This document shows, one piece after another, positions 9,303 to 16,775 of a DNA stretch of 21,474 nt. Under the pieces are notes generated by a model. The model searched no databases and was not told the DNA's origin. It saw only the letters and a program-made list of their open reading frames with translations. Origin of the DNA: Prorocentrum cordatum (Eukaryota > Sar > Dinophyceae > Prorocentrales > Prorocentraceae); contig CAUYUJ010005741.1 of the NCBI GenBank assembly GCA_963575745.1, forward strand, positions 37,444-58,917, in the 5' to 3' direction. A program made the translations under genes and the position numbers. Positions within the stretch are counted from its first letter, which is position 1; each line of letters starts with the position of its first letter.

Positions 9303-9633
9303 CAAGATTTCCCAATCTTTCCCTCTTGATATGAAATCAGCGTTTATGTATGCATGTATGTTAGTCGACCTTTCCTTCCTGAACATCAGCGGGGACGTTG
9401 AAAACGTCGACAACATGCCGCCAGAGAGCGGCAGCCACAGTGGCGGCCCCCGCGACACGCTGTGCCCCGAGAGCGGATAGCGTGTCGCTCCACTGCGCGG
9501 GGCGGGATGATCGGAAGAGCTCAGGACGTGGACGCGTCGGGACTGGGAAGTGGAGAGCGCGTCGCGCCGAACGGTGGTAGGCCCGAACCGGCGGAACGGC
9601 ACGACGCCCGGAAATTCCCGACCGAAGGGGCCC
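9303..9633 (+). repeat. Composite repeat A+B, copy 1
   Basis: The left part (about 9303-9420) resembles the 3' half of family A as seen at 10340-10497. Shared features are an AGATT-TCCCAATCTTTCCC-like block and the junction CTTTCC-TCCTGA-CAT-GCGG. From about 9421 the family B body follows: GGCGGCCCC-GCGACACGCT, an inverted partner AGCGTGTCGC, then GCGTCGGGACTGGGAAGTGG and GTCGCGCCGAA. Similarity to the copy at 14615 continues past 9587 through CGGCACGACGC to about 9633. Confidence 0.65.
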
Positions 9634-9911
9634 AAATCACGGATGCCCCGCTCGCTTTTCGGTGCGTGTTGCGTTCCCGCCCGGATCGGACTTCGGACAA
9701 ATCAAGACGGCTCCAGAGGCCCCCAAAGCGGCCCAGGAGGCCCCCCAAACACGACCAAAGAGGCCCTCAGAAAGGCCCCCCAAAAACTGCCCAAGTAACC
9801 TCCACGAAAGCCCCGCGGTTGCGGATAAGAGTGAGGATGCGGCGGGGTCGTCGGCACCCTGCGACGCTCTGAAGAAGCCCGCCGCAGGCGCCGCATTTTT
9901 CGTCAAAGCAA
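9634..9911. other. GC-rich unique sequence
   Basis: Contains a Lys/Pro/Arg-coding plus frame and CCCCCAAA-type words near 9720-9790 (GAGGCCCCCCAAA and similar, loosely repeated). I see no supportable gene. Confidence 0.5.
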
Positions 9912-9917
9912 GTGGGT

Positions 9918-10002
9918 GGGTCGCGGGTGGGTCGCGGGTGGGTCGAGGGCCGGGTCGCGGGTGTGTCGCGGGTGGGTCGCAGGCCAGATCGCGGGTGGAT
10001 CG
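9918..10002. repeat. 11-bp minisatellite, GGGTCGCGGGT
   Basis: About eight units of GGGTCGCGGGT follow in tandem, two of them 12 bp long (ending GGGCC or AGGCC). An A-rich stretch with a run of nine A follows immediately. Confidence 0.93.
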
Positions 10003-10313
10003 ACAACAATGAAAAAAAAACAAATAACGAACAACAAACAACGCACATCGCAACAGAAACAAGAAGCCGCACTGCGCCATCCCACATCAGCCACGCACCC
10101 GGGGACAATGAATGACCATTCGGCCCCCTCGCTCCGATTACTGTGCGTTCCTACCCCCCTGGGCAGCACGGAAGCAGGGCGGACTGAGCTGCACCCCGCC
10201 CGCGTCTCCACGGCCCCGGCCTGCGATGACGAACCCTGCCTGGCTCCTGGGGGGGCGCGCGACGACGAGGTCCTCTCCGAAGGACGCCGCCCGTTTCGTC
10301 TCAAATGCCGCAT
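10003..10313. other. A-rich to GC-rich unique sequence
   Basis: Begins with an A-rich patch (about 10008-10065, many AACAA words), then GC-rich sequence up to the next repeat copy. No gene is supported. The A-rich patch could be the tail of an old retroposed sequence, but nothing upstream confirms this. Confidence 0.45.
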
Positions 10314-10497
10314 TTGAAAAGGGCCCCAGGACACACAAAAATATACACACAGATAAAAAGATTCTCCATCTTTTTCCATTTTTTTGGGGGGGGGGGGTTT
10401 TGTCTTCCCCCCCACTTCCCATATTGTTGTATATTCTCCGGGGAGTCGACGATGAATTGTGTCTGTGTGTTGCTTTCCCTCCTGAGCATTTGCGGGC
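10314..10497 (+). repeat. Family A repeat, copy 2 (long form)
   Basis: Starts AAAAGGGCCCCAGGACACAC, continues into AAAAATATACACACAG, passes through a CACTTCCCATAT block and ends GATGAATTGTGTCTGTGTG then CTTTCCCTCCTGA. The same order of blocks occurs at 17555-17730. The ACACACAG near the start and CTGTGTGT near the end are inverted, so the unit can fold on itself. It joins directly to a family B copy. Confidence 0.85.
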
Positions 10498-10677
10498 TGC
10501 GGTCAGGAACCTTTGGGTCGCGCGTCGCGGCGGCGGCCCCGGCGACATGCCATGCGAGCGGACAGCGTGTCGCTCCGTTCCGTGGGGCGGGAGTCGCTGG
10601 GAAGTGCTCGAGGCCTGGGCGCGTCGGGGGCAGAAACGTGGATATAGCGTGTCGCGCCGAAGCGTGGTGGGCCAGAA
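10498..10677 (+). repeat. Family B repeat, copy 2
   Basis: Contains the family blocks CGCGTCGCGGCGGCGGCCCC, GGCGACA-GC, GCGGACAGCGTGTCGCTCCG, GCGTCGGGGGCAGAAACGTG and GTGTCGCGCCGAAGCGTGGT. It follows a family A copy with no gap, and its 3' end runs into the segment bounded by a 17-bp direct repeat. Confidence 0.85.
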
Positions 10678-10830
10678 ATATCCCCAAGTTCCTCCTCCTC
10701 CTCCTCCTCCTCCTCCTCCTCCTCCTCTTCCTCCTACTCCTCATCCTCCGCTTCCTCCCCCCGCTCCTGGCCCTTTCGATCAGGGTCGGCGGCGCCGGCC
10801 GTCAGGCCTCTCCAATATCCCCAAGTTCCT
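10677..10830. repeat. 17-bp direct repeat flanking a TCC-rich segment
   Basis: AATATCCCCAAGTTCCT occurs perfectly at 10677-10693 and at 10814-10830. The 120 bp between them are a TCC array (to about 10757) plus GC-rich sequence. Either the segment was inserted with duplication of its target, or the 17-mer and its neighbour were locally duplicated. Confidence 0.85.
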
Positions 10831-11552
10831 AACCGTATGTAGCCGAAGGGGGGCCCCGGCGTGGCTCCCGCTATGCGGGCACGATGTGCATGGAAGCGCG
10901 CGTCACTGTCAACACCCTCAGCCTGGCCAGCGCAGCACGCGCTCAAACAAGTGCCACATGCATCGAAGCCGCTCTGGCCTGCAATTCATGCGGTGAAGCA
11001 CGAACCCCGCGCATGTGTCGATACCCCTTCGGCGCGACCTCGTGCAAATACCTGTCACACGCACGCGCCCTAAATTGATGTTTGATGCAGGGCACAGAGC
11101 ACCCAGCCTATGGCCAACGCCCCGACAAGAAAAAAAACTTCAGAACCATTACAACCTTGTGATGATGAGAAAACAAAAAAAACACCCATACCTCGCGGCG
11201 GCCCACGACGCCCAAGCAAGGCGCACCCAACCGACGTGCTCGGAGGCCGCCTCCGACAGCGCGTGCGCTCTCTGGCACGGCAGCCCGGTGCCGTGACGAC
11301 CACACGGGAACAACCAGGGCTCCCAACTTCGCGCTTCGCGCTGCGCGAAGCGCGAATACCTTCGCGCTCTCGCGCCGCCTCCCAGGGGAGAAGAGGAGGA
11401 TGAGGAATCGGAGCCAGACCGCGCAGCGCGAACGACTACGCGCCCTCGACGGCACCCTCGGAACAAGGCAGCGACAGGAAGCATAGCAACTCGGAGGCCC
11501 GCGCGGATTCCCGGATCGGCGCACGACGCACGCCGACGCTGGTGGTTTCCAC
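10831..11552. other. No supportable gene; A-rich patch and palindrome
   Basis: Unique sequence with an A-rich patch at about 11125-11192 and a strong palindrome at 11328-11356. Cys-containing open frames near 10870-11075 are short and have no recognisable domain. Confidence 0.5.
11328..11356. repeat. 29-bp near-perfect palindrome
   Basis: TTCGCGCTTCGCGC and its exact reverse complement are separated by one T. In RNA this is a 14-bp stem with essentially no loop; in DNA it is a cruciform candidate. Confidence 0.95.
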
Positions 11553-12367
11553 GTGCTCATCTCCGCTGCGTGCGTGGTCGCGTCCGCCTCGTGCGCGCGC
11601 GCGCGGCTCCGCCTCGCGGTGGCCCGTCTCGGCCTCGTAGGTGCTCTCCGGCGCCTGGTCGGCGCCTCGTGGGCGCGCGCCCCCGCCTCGCTTGGTGCCC
11701 CGCTCCTCCTCGTTTGGTGCTCGCTTCCGTCCCGTGCACGGCCACCTGCGCCCCGTCGGTGCTCTCCTGCGCCTCGTCGGCTCTCACCTTCGCCGGGTGC
11801 GCGCTCGCCTCCTCCCCGTGGGTGCTCGCTCCCGCCGCGCGCGTGGCTTGTCCGTCTCGCGCGCGCGCACCTCCCGCCTCGCAGTTGCCCTCCTCCGCCT
11901 CGCAGCTGTCCTGCGCCTCGTCGGCGCACGCCTGGGCCTCGTAGTTGCTCGTTGCCGCTTCGCGCGTGCCCGCATCGGCCCAGCGCGTGCTCAGCTCCGC
12001 CGATAGTCGGTGCTCACGTGCGCCTCGTCGGTGTTCGCCTCCGCCAAACACGCGCCCACCTCCGCCTCGTAGATGATCACCTTCATCTCGCGCGCACTCA
12101 ACTCCGCCTCGTACGTGCCCGCCTCCGCCTCGTACGAACTCACGTCCGTCTCGTACGTGTTCACCTCCGCCGAGTACGTGTCCACCTCCGCCTCGTAGGT
12201 GCCCACCTACATCTGGTAGGTGATCACTTTCGCCTCGAAGGTGGTCACCTCCGTCCTGCGCTCCGCATCGAAAACGAGTTGGTCCTCCATCTAGGTGCCC
12301 ACCTCTGTCTCGTACGTGCTCACCTCCGCCTCTTGCGTGTTCACCTCTGCCTCGTAAACGCCCCCGT
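11553..12367 (-). repeat. 21-bp tandem array (heptad-coding on minus strand)
   Basis: About 38 degenerate units of 21 bp, on the minus strand close to GAGGCGGAGGTGAGCACGTA plus C. A 21-bp period keeps frame and encodes a seven-residue repeat, E-A-E-V-(S/N/G)-T-Y. Units near 12000-12367 are well conserved; towards 11553 they decay. Such a heptad could form an acidic coiled coil if it were translated. Confidence 0.92.
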
Positions 12368-12825
12368 CTGGCGAGCCCCCGTCGCCCAGCGCCGTCGTCG
12401 TCATGAACGTGGAGGGCCACCACTGTGTCGCCCTGCTGTTGCCACTGTCCTTCCCTACGTGCGAGCAGGGCCTGCAGATCTCTGGTGCACCCAGCTTGCT
12501 GCTGCTGTGCGACATCAGCTGGCCTCCGAGCGGCCAGCTGTACAGCTTTCGACGTGCAGCGCCACCTCCTCCCCCATGGCTCTCAGAGCCCTCTCTTGCT
12601 CCTGCTCCTCGGTCAGAGGACGCCGTCCTCGTCGTGTTCTCTTGGGCCACGGGTTGGTCTGACCGTCGTCGCACACATCGCAGCAGGGCTCCGCGCACCA
12701 GACGGGCGCGCCGTGCCCCGACCAGACCGTGGCTGTTGGCGCCCGCCGGGCCGCAGCGCGGCCAGCGGGCGGAGGCCACGCCGCCCCCTCGCGCGCGCGG
12801 GGGGGGCACGTTTCCCGCACACGGC
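11553..12825 (-). pseudogene. Decayed retroposed SL-tagged gene
   Basis: On the minus strand, downstream of the DinoSL copy, a first frame (ending at 12515) holds a Cys-containing stretch, VWCAEPCCDVCDD, then TEEQEQERALRAMGEE. Its stop TGA overlaps the ATG of a second frame (ATG at 12516-12514). That second frame runs through a C-x-x-C (ICRPC) into the heptad array. The heptad frame is interrupted by TAG at 12291-12293 and TAG at 12207-12209, exactly four repeat units apart. It slips frame near 11993, continues in a second frame, and slips again near 11700. The SL at the 5' end and the lack of an obvious intron fit insertion of a processed trans-spliced mRNA followed by decay. It could instead be a minisatellite beside an unrelated SL relict. 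No protein family is recognised and no A-rich 3' tail was found. Confidence 0.5.
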
Positions 12826-12847
12826 CTTGAGCCAAAATGGCTACGGC
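12826..12847 (-). other. Dinoflagellate spliced leader (DinoSL) copy
   Basis: The minus strand reads GCCGTAGCCAT directly followed by TTTGGCTCAAG, a full 22-nt match to the conserved DinoSL that dinoflagellates trans-splice onto nuclear mRNAs. In an SL RNA gene the leader is followed by a GT donor; here it is followed by GCCGTGTG, so this is not a canonical donor locus. A genomic SL joined directly to other sequence is the known mark of a trans-spliced mRNA that was reverse transcribed and reinserted. The match is far too long to be chance in 21 kb. Confidence 0.93.
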
Positions 12848-12861
12848 GTGAGAGCAGCCTC

Positions 12862-12904
12862 CTTGTCCTCCTCCTCCTCCTTTTCCTCCTCCTCCTCCTC
12901 CTTG
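12862..12904. repeat. (TCC)n tract
   Basis: A short TCC/TTTTCC array lies about 15 bp from the DinoSL copy, on the side that is upstream for the minus strand. Confidence 0.9.
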
Positions 12905-13231
12905 ACCCCTCGGTCCCTCGAGATCGTGGGCGGCCACGAACTGGAACTCCCGAGGGAGGTCGTCGGCTCTCTCCACGTCGGGCAGCCTCGTCCGCTCCTG
13001 CTCCACGGTCTCCTCCGCCATCGCCCACGGCTCCTCGGGACGACAGGGGCGCAGGGCAGAGGGGGGGTGAGGGTGAGTGCCTGACGCCTCGAGGGTACGA
13101 GTATCGAGGTTTATTGTAGGTGCAGTATCGAGGTTTATTGTAGGTGCAGTCAAGGCTTTCCGACCCTCCTTGGGGAACCCTCGTCGCCATGGCTGGCCTC
13201 GCCTCGAAACATGTGTCGAAACGCGGCCCAA
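12905..13231 (-). CDS. Possible coding exon, unknown
   Basis: A minus-strand frame contains an ATG near 13023 followed by AEETVEQERTRLPDVERADD and then LPREFQFVAAHDLEG, a balanced acidic/hydrophobic sequence unlike background. Further upstream in the same frame the 24-bp duplication at 13101-13148 reads as a doubled octapeptide, APTINLDT. The frame then enters the TCC/GGA tract and the DinoSL copy, so it cannot be continuous with the SL-tagged sequence in the original mRNA. It may be an exon of another gene that the retroposed copy landed beside. No domain is recognised. Confidence 0.3.
13101..13148. repeat. Perfect 24-bp tandem duplication
   Basis: Two identical 24-mers beginning GTATCGAGGTTTATTGTAGG follow head to tail. 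Perfect identity indicates a recent event. Confidence 0.97.
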
Positions 13232-13249
13232 ACCAGGGTCGGGAGCAAC

Positions 13250-13435
13250 GGGGGGAGCAGGACGGGGAGGAGGGAGGGAGGGAGAAGGGAGGCAGGGCTG
13301 ATGGAGGGGGGAGGGAAGAGGAGGAAGGGAGGGGGGAGGGAGGGAGGAGGCAGGACGGGGAGGGGGGAGGGGGGGGGGAGGAAGAACGGGAGGAGGCAGG
13401 ACGGGAAGGAGGCCGGGAGAGAGCGAGGTTCGAAG
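13250..13435. repeat. GGA-rich polypurine tract
   Basis: Degenerate GGA/GGGA/GGCAGG sequence, nearly all purine on the plus strand, with a G-run near 13360-13380. The Gly/Arg/Glu-rich frames here are compositional. Confidence 0.85.
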
Positions 13436-14378
13436 GCGTTGCCCGCGCTTTACCCGCTCCAGGCCTTCGCAGGCCTCCGGAGGGGGAGCGGGGCGGATCG
13501 GACCACCCGTCGTCAGAGGAGGGGAGCCCTGCAGAGGCCGCAGGGCTCACGGCAGGAGATCGCGGCCTGCCGCACCGCCTCGCTCCGACGCGGGCAGGGG
13601 GGCCCGCTGCGCGCGAGCGGTTGGGCTGTGGCTCGAGGTGCGGGGAGGAACGGACGGGGGAGGGAAGGGAGAGAGTGGCGAGGAGGGGGGGAAGCAGCAA
13701 ACAGCGAACGAACAGACGACAGAGGGGGCAGGGAGGAGGGGGCCAGGAGAAACGGGAGCGCAGCAGACGGCGAAATATAGCGCCAGCGAGGCACCGCACG
13801 CCAGGCGGCTGGAAACCAGAGGAAGCGCGGAGACAATCGGAAACGCGACAAACACCATGAAGGCCGTGGGATGAAGCGCCGTTGGACAACGAATCCAAGG
13901 TCTGGAAGCTGGTGGAGCACCAATTGAGGCTTGGCCATGGACATCCTCCAAGGTCTGGAGCCTCATGTGCACGTGCCTTAATGGAGGCCCCCACCGGGTG
14001 CACCAAGTCGCGTGGCCGTCAGGCATATGGCCGCCCCAGCTGTCCAGTCATGGAGACACTGGGGCGTCCATACGCCGAATTCCTTTCGACGCACTCCGTG
14101 ACTTCTTGGCCAACCAACAAAAAATGGTGTGCACATCGAGCCTCAACAAGGCCTCAGTGTCCCTTGCGTAGAAGAAGCGCTACTTGGCATGAAGGGACGG
14201 GTCCTGAGGGAAATGGGTCCTGGAATCCAGGGCCTCCCTCCACGACCGATTCATCCTGAGCTGTTTCTTTGACAGCCCTGGGGCCCGGGGAGGGCCCCCA
14301 GAGGCCGAAACTGGCAAACAACCTCGAGAGTCGTTTCCCTCATTGAGCAGGGACCGACCGTCCCGGCATTCCTGTAGT
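13436..14378. other. No supportable gene
   Basis: GC- and purine-rich to about 13800, then moderate GC. A 12-mer, CCAAGGTCTGGA, repeats at 13895 and 13948. Open frames on both strands overlap and none has a recognisable domain. Confidence 0.5.
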
Positions 14379-14538
14379 CCTACTGCGAAATGTTCTCAGA
14401 ATCCAAAAAAAAACTAAGAGCAAAACGATGTTCTTAGAACACAAGCCCGATGTGCTAAAACAAGATAGACTCCGCCAGAAATGTTTCAATAACATTTCGT
14501 GGGAACCACAAAAGGTTCTTAGAACATTGTTCAGTAGG
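14379..14538. mobile_element. MITE-like element with terminal inverted repeats
   Basis: The left end CCTACTGCGAAATGTTCT (14379-14396) and the reverse complement of the right end (14521-14538) agree at 15 of 18 positions. The 160-bp element is markedly AT-richer than both flanks. Inside are a palindrome, TGTTCTTAGAACA (14429-14441), a partial repeat of it (GTTCTTAGAAC, 14515-14525), and a hairpin with arms GAAATGTT and AACATTTC (14478-14498). There is no coding capacity and I see no clear target-site duplication. Confidence 0.7.
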
Positions 14539-14614
14539 GCCATCGGCGAGCCAGGACGCTTCGCCACTGCTTGACCTCAGGACCCCCTTTGCTCGTTAGC
14601 TTCCTGGCGAGATG

Positions 14615-14999
14615 GGGTCGGGAACTGTTTCGGCTCGCGTGCCGCGAAGGCGGCCCCGGCGACACGCTGTGCCTTGCAGGCGAATGTGGTGTCGCTCCGC
14701 TGCGTGGGGGGCTCGGGGAGGCTGGGGCACTGGGAAGTGGATCACAGTCGGGCCGCGGAACGCAGGAACGCTCCATAGGGAAGGGAGCCCCTTCCTGTCC
14801 CCGTGAGCGCCTCCGTGCCCCAGGAGGGCACGAGGAGCAGCACTGGAGGAACCCGAGGGAACATCGAGCCCCCTCCGAGCCCAACCCGTTCCTCACTTCA
14901 GCGCCCTGCCTGCAGCGCGTTTCTTGCGCCGAAGCGCGGTGGCGGCCAGACCACCGGCGGCACGACGCGCCGTCCCGCGAAAAACTCCCCGACCGGGAG
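14615..14999 (+). repeat. Family B repeat, copy 3, interrupted
   Basis: The left part (14615-14744) carries GGTCGGGAACTGTTTCGGCT, GGCGGCCCCGGCGACACGCT, GTGTCGCTCCGCTGCGTGGG and TGGGAAGTGGA. The right part resumes at about 14913 with TTGCGCCGAAGCGCGGTGG and continues through CCGGCGGCACGACGC, which it shares with copy 1. About 170 bp unrelated to other copies separates the halves. Overlapping long frames on both strands (such as the 328-codon minus frame starting at an ATG at 15517) cross this repeat and are not listed as genes. Confidence 0.75.
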
Positions 15000-15880
15000 C
15001 CTGCCGAGATCGGCTGGCGCGCGCCACGGGACCCGGCTGGCTCGCACAGGCAGTCCGCCGCGCGCACGCCTGGGACGGCCGGGGGCCCGGCTGCCCCATC
15101 CGGGCACGCCGCCTGGGCCCGTCTGCCGAGGGCTGCGGTGCGGAGGTGGCCGCGGGAGACCCCTCGCATCAGGTTGCTCCCATCGTACTTCGGGGTCACG
15201 GCCCAGAAATCATTTCGAGCACCCCGAACAGTGTCGAAACAGCGTCGAGCGGATATCGCCTCCCAGGGCCCGACACGTGAACACCATCCAGTTTGGGTAC
15301 TTTGCTGGTGTTCAAATTTCTGTCTGGTGAGCAAGGCTAAAGTAGGTGGGATCATCATAGCCCTCGCAAGAGACCTGGCCCTGAAAACCCGCGCGCGAGG
15401 TGCGTACGGGGGGAGGGCCCAGGAGTACCCAGAATGCAACAGCTGCTTCAGCGGCCGCGGGAGGTGATCGCGCAGCGCGCGGAGCGAAGAATCACAAGGC
15501 ACCCTGTCGAAGAGCATGTGGTTTCTTGATGCGCGCCCCCGCTGCAGAGGGAGGGGCGAGATTTATTGACGCAGCGAGGGTCGCTCTACTGAAAACTCAG
15601 TCTATGATTGGTTGCCACTCTCTCCGTTGACCCCTCATGCTGTCCAGTGCGGGGTGGCCGCCTCTCCCGCATGTCTCCTTGCGACGCGCAACACGCGTCG
15701 AAGCCTGCTGTCACAGGCTACGTCCTTGTGCTCGCTGCAGGGCTGGCCGCGCTCCGCAGGCTCGGGAACTCTCGCCCTGCCCCTGGGCCCCCCCCCCCTC
15801 GCAGCACTGCCCCTGCCGGGGGCGCGCCAACATGGACTAGCGATCCGTGGATGCGCGGTCGCCGAGTCCATGGATCGGGG
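15000..15880. other. No supportable gene; moderate-GC patch
   Basis: A less GC-rich patch lies at about 15150-15370. On the minus strand it reads protein-like words such as NDFWAVTPKYDGSNLMRG within the long ATG-started frame, but no domain is recognised. Two small perfect hairpins follow one another at 15682-15700 (CGACGCG arms) and 15702-15719 (AGCCTG arms). Confidence 0.4.
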
Positions 15881-16025
15881 GAGGTGGAGGAGAAGGGGAG
15901 GAGAAGGAGAAGGAGGGGGAGGTGGAGGAGGAGGAGGAGAAGGAGGAGGAGAGGGAGGTGGAGGAGGAGGAGGAGGAGGAGGAGGAGGAGGAGGAGGAGG
16001 AGGAGGAGGAGGAGGAGGAGGAGCA
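15881..16025. repeat. (GGA)n polypurine array
   Basis: GGAGGA with AGG/GTG interruptions, becoming a nearly pure GGA run at about 15960-16023. This is opposite in strand orientation to the TCC arrays elsewhere in the window. Confidence 0.96.
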
Positions 16026-16347
16026 GGTGCCCTCCCCTAAGTGCGGCCGGTGCCGCCTCGTTCGGCGGCGGGAGTCCACGATGTCCCACGGAAGCGGGAA
16101 CCGTCGCTGATCCACGCCCCCGTTTGATCCGTGTCTGCGATCGCCCGACCCTGGCCCCCGCTCCTGCTGGGCGGCCCCCGCTGCTTACTCATCCACTCAA
16201 GGCTTAGGTCAGACAGGTCCCCCCTACAGGCAGAGTTTGGGCGACAAATGAAAAATAGTCAAACAATGCTCAATATAATATTCCTCCTGTAGAGGGACAC
16301 GCCCGAGTTAACTCAAGGCTCCAGCGGTGCAAGCCGTTGAAGCTTTC
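16026..16347. other. No feature seen
   Basis: GC-rich at first, then an AT-richer patch at about 16240-16285. Neither coding sequence nor a known repeat is supported. Confidence 0.5.
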
Positions 16348-16560
16348 TGCGGCCGGGAACTTCTGCACAGCGCGTCGCGGCGGCGGCCCCGGCGACGCGC
16401 CATGCCCTGCGAGCTGATAGCGTGTCGCTACGCGGGGCTGGAGGCTGGAGAAGGCTCGGGACATTTGGAGCTCGGGGACTGGCACGTGGTCAGCGGAGTG
16501 TCGCGCCGAGGCGTGGTGTGCCAGGACTCGGACTGGCGGCGCACCCCGCTGACCAGTAGA
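16348..16560 (+). repeat. Family B repeat, copy 4
   Basis: Reads GGGAACTTCTGCACAGCGCG, CGCGGCGGCGGCCCCGGCGA, GATAGCGTGTCGCTACGCGG and GTGTCGCGCCGAGGCGTGGT in the same order as the other copies. It then continues GACTGGCGGCGCACC, like the extended 3' ends of copies 1 and 3. No family A part precedes it. Confidence 0.8.
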
Positions 16561-16606
16561 TCCCGACACTGAGAGGCGGCCTCCTCCCTGGAGGAGCAGG
16601 CAGCTG

Positions 16607-16645
16607 CACACACACACACACACGCACACACACACACACACACAC
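16607..16645. repeat. (CA)n microsatellite
   Basis: A CA dinucleotide run with a single CG interruption. Confidence 0.97.
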
Positions 16646-16775
16646 TCCCAGAAGTCCGCAGAATTCACAGGACCGGCGCCGGAGCCCACGGCAGAGGCGG
16701 CGCTGGAGGCGCCGCCGCCAGGGGGCTCTGCGCCGATCCAGGAGGTGCGCGCGGAGCTCCGCAAAGTTCTGTTGA
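16646..16775. mobile_element. Family C foldback repeat, copy 2
   Basis: The right half, including GCCGATCCAGGAGGTGCGCG then CGGAGCTCCGCAAAGTTCTG, aligns with 1889-1945 at roughly three quarters identity. The left half (AGAAGTCCGCAGAATT then GACCGGCGCCGGAGCCC) aligns more weakly with 1801-1845. Both arms of the element are therefore present, next to a CA run. Confidence 0.5.

Noticed and set aside
12291-14006. 571-codon minus-strand frame
   Set aside because: It reads through purine arrays, the DinoSL copy and the tandem repeats, mixing unrelated units, so it cannot be one protein. Only its 3' part was used, as evidence for the decayed copy.
14531-15517. 328-codon minus-strand frame with a true ATG, mirrored by a 298-codon plus-strand frame
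   Set aside because: About a third of it is dispersed repeat family B and its insertion. The N-terminal part looks somewhat protein-like, but no domain or bias decides between the strands.
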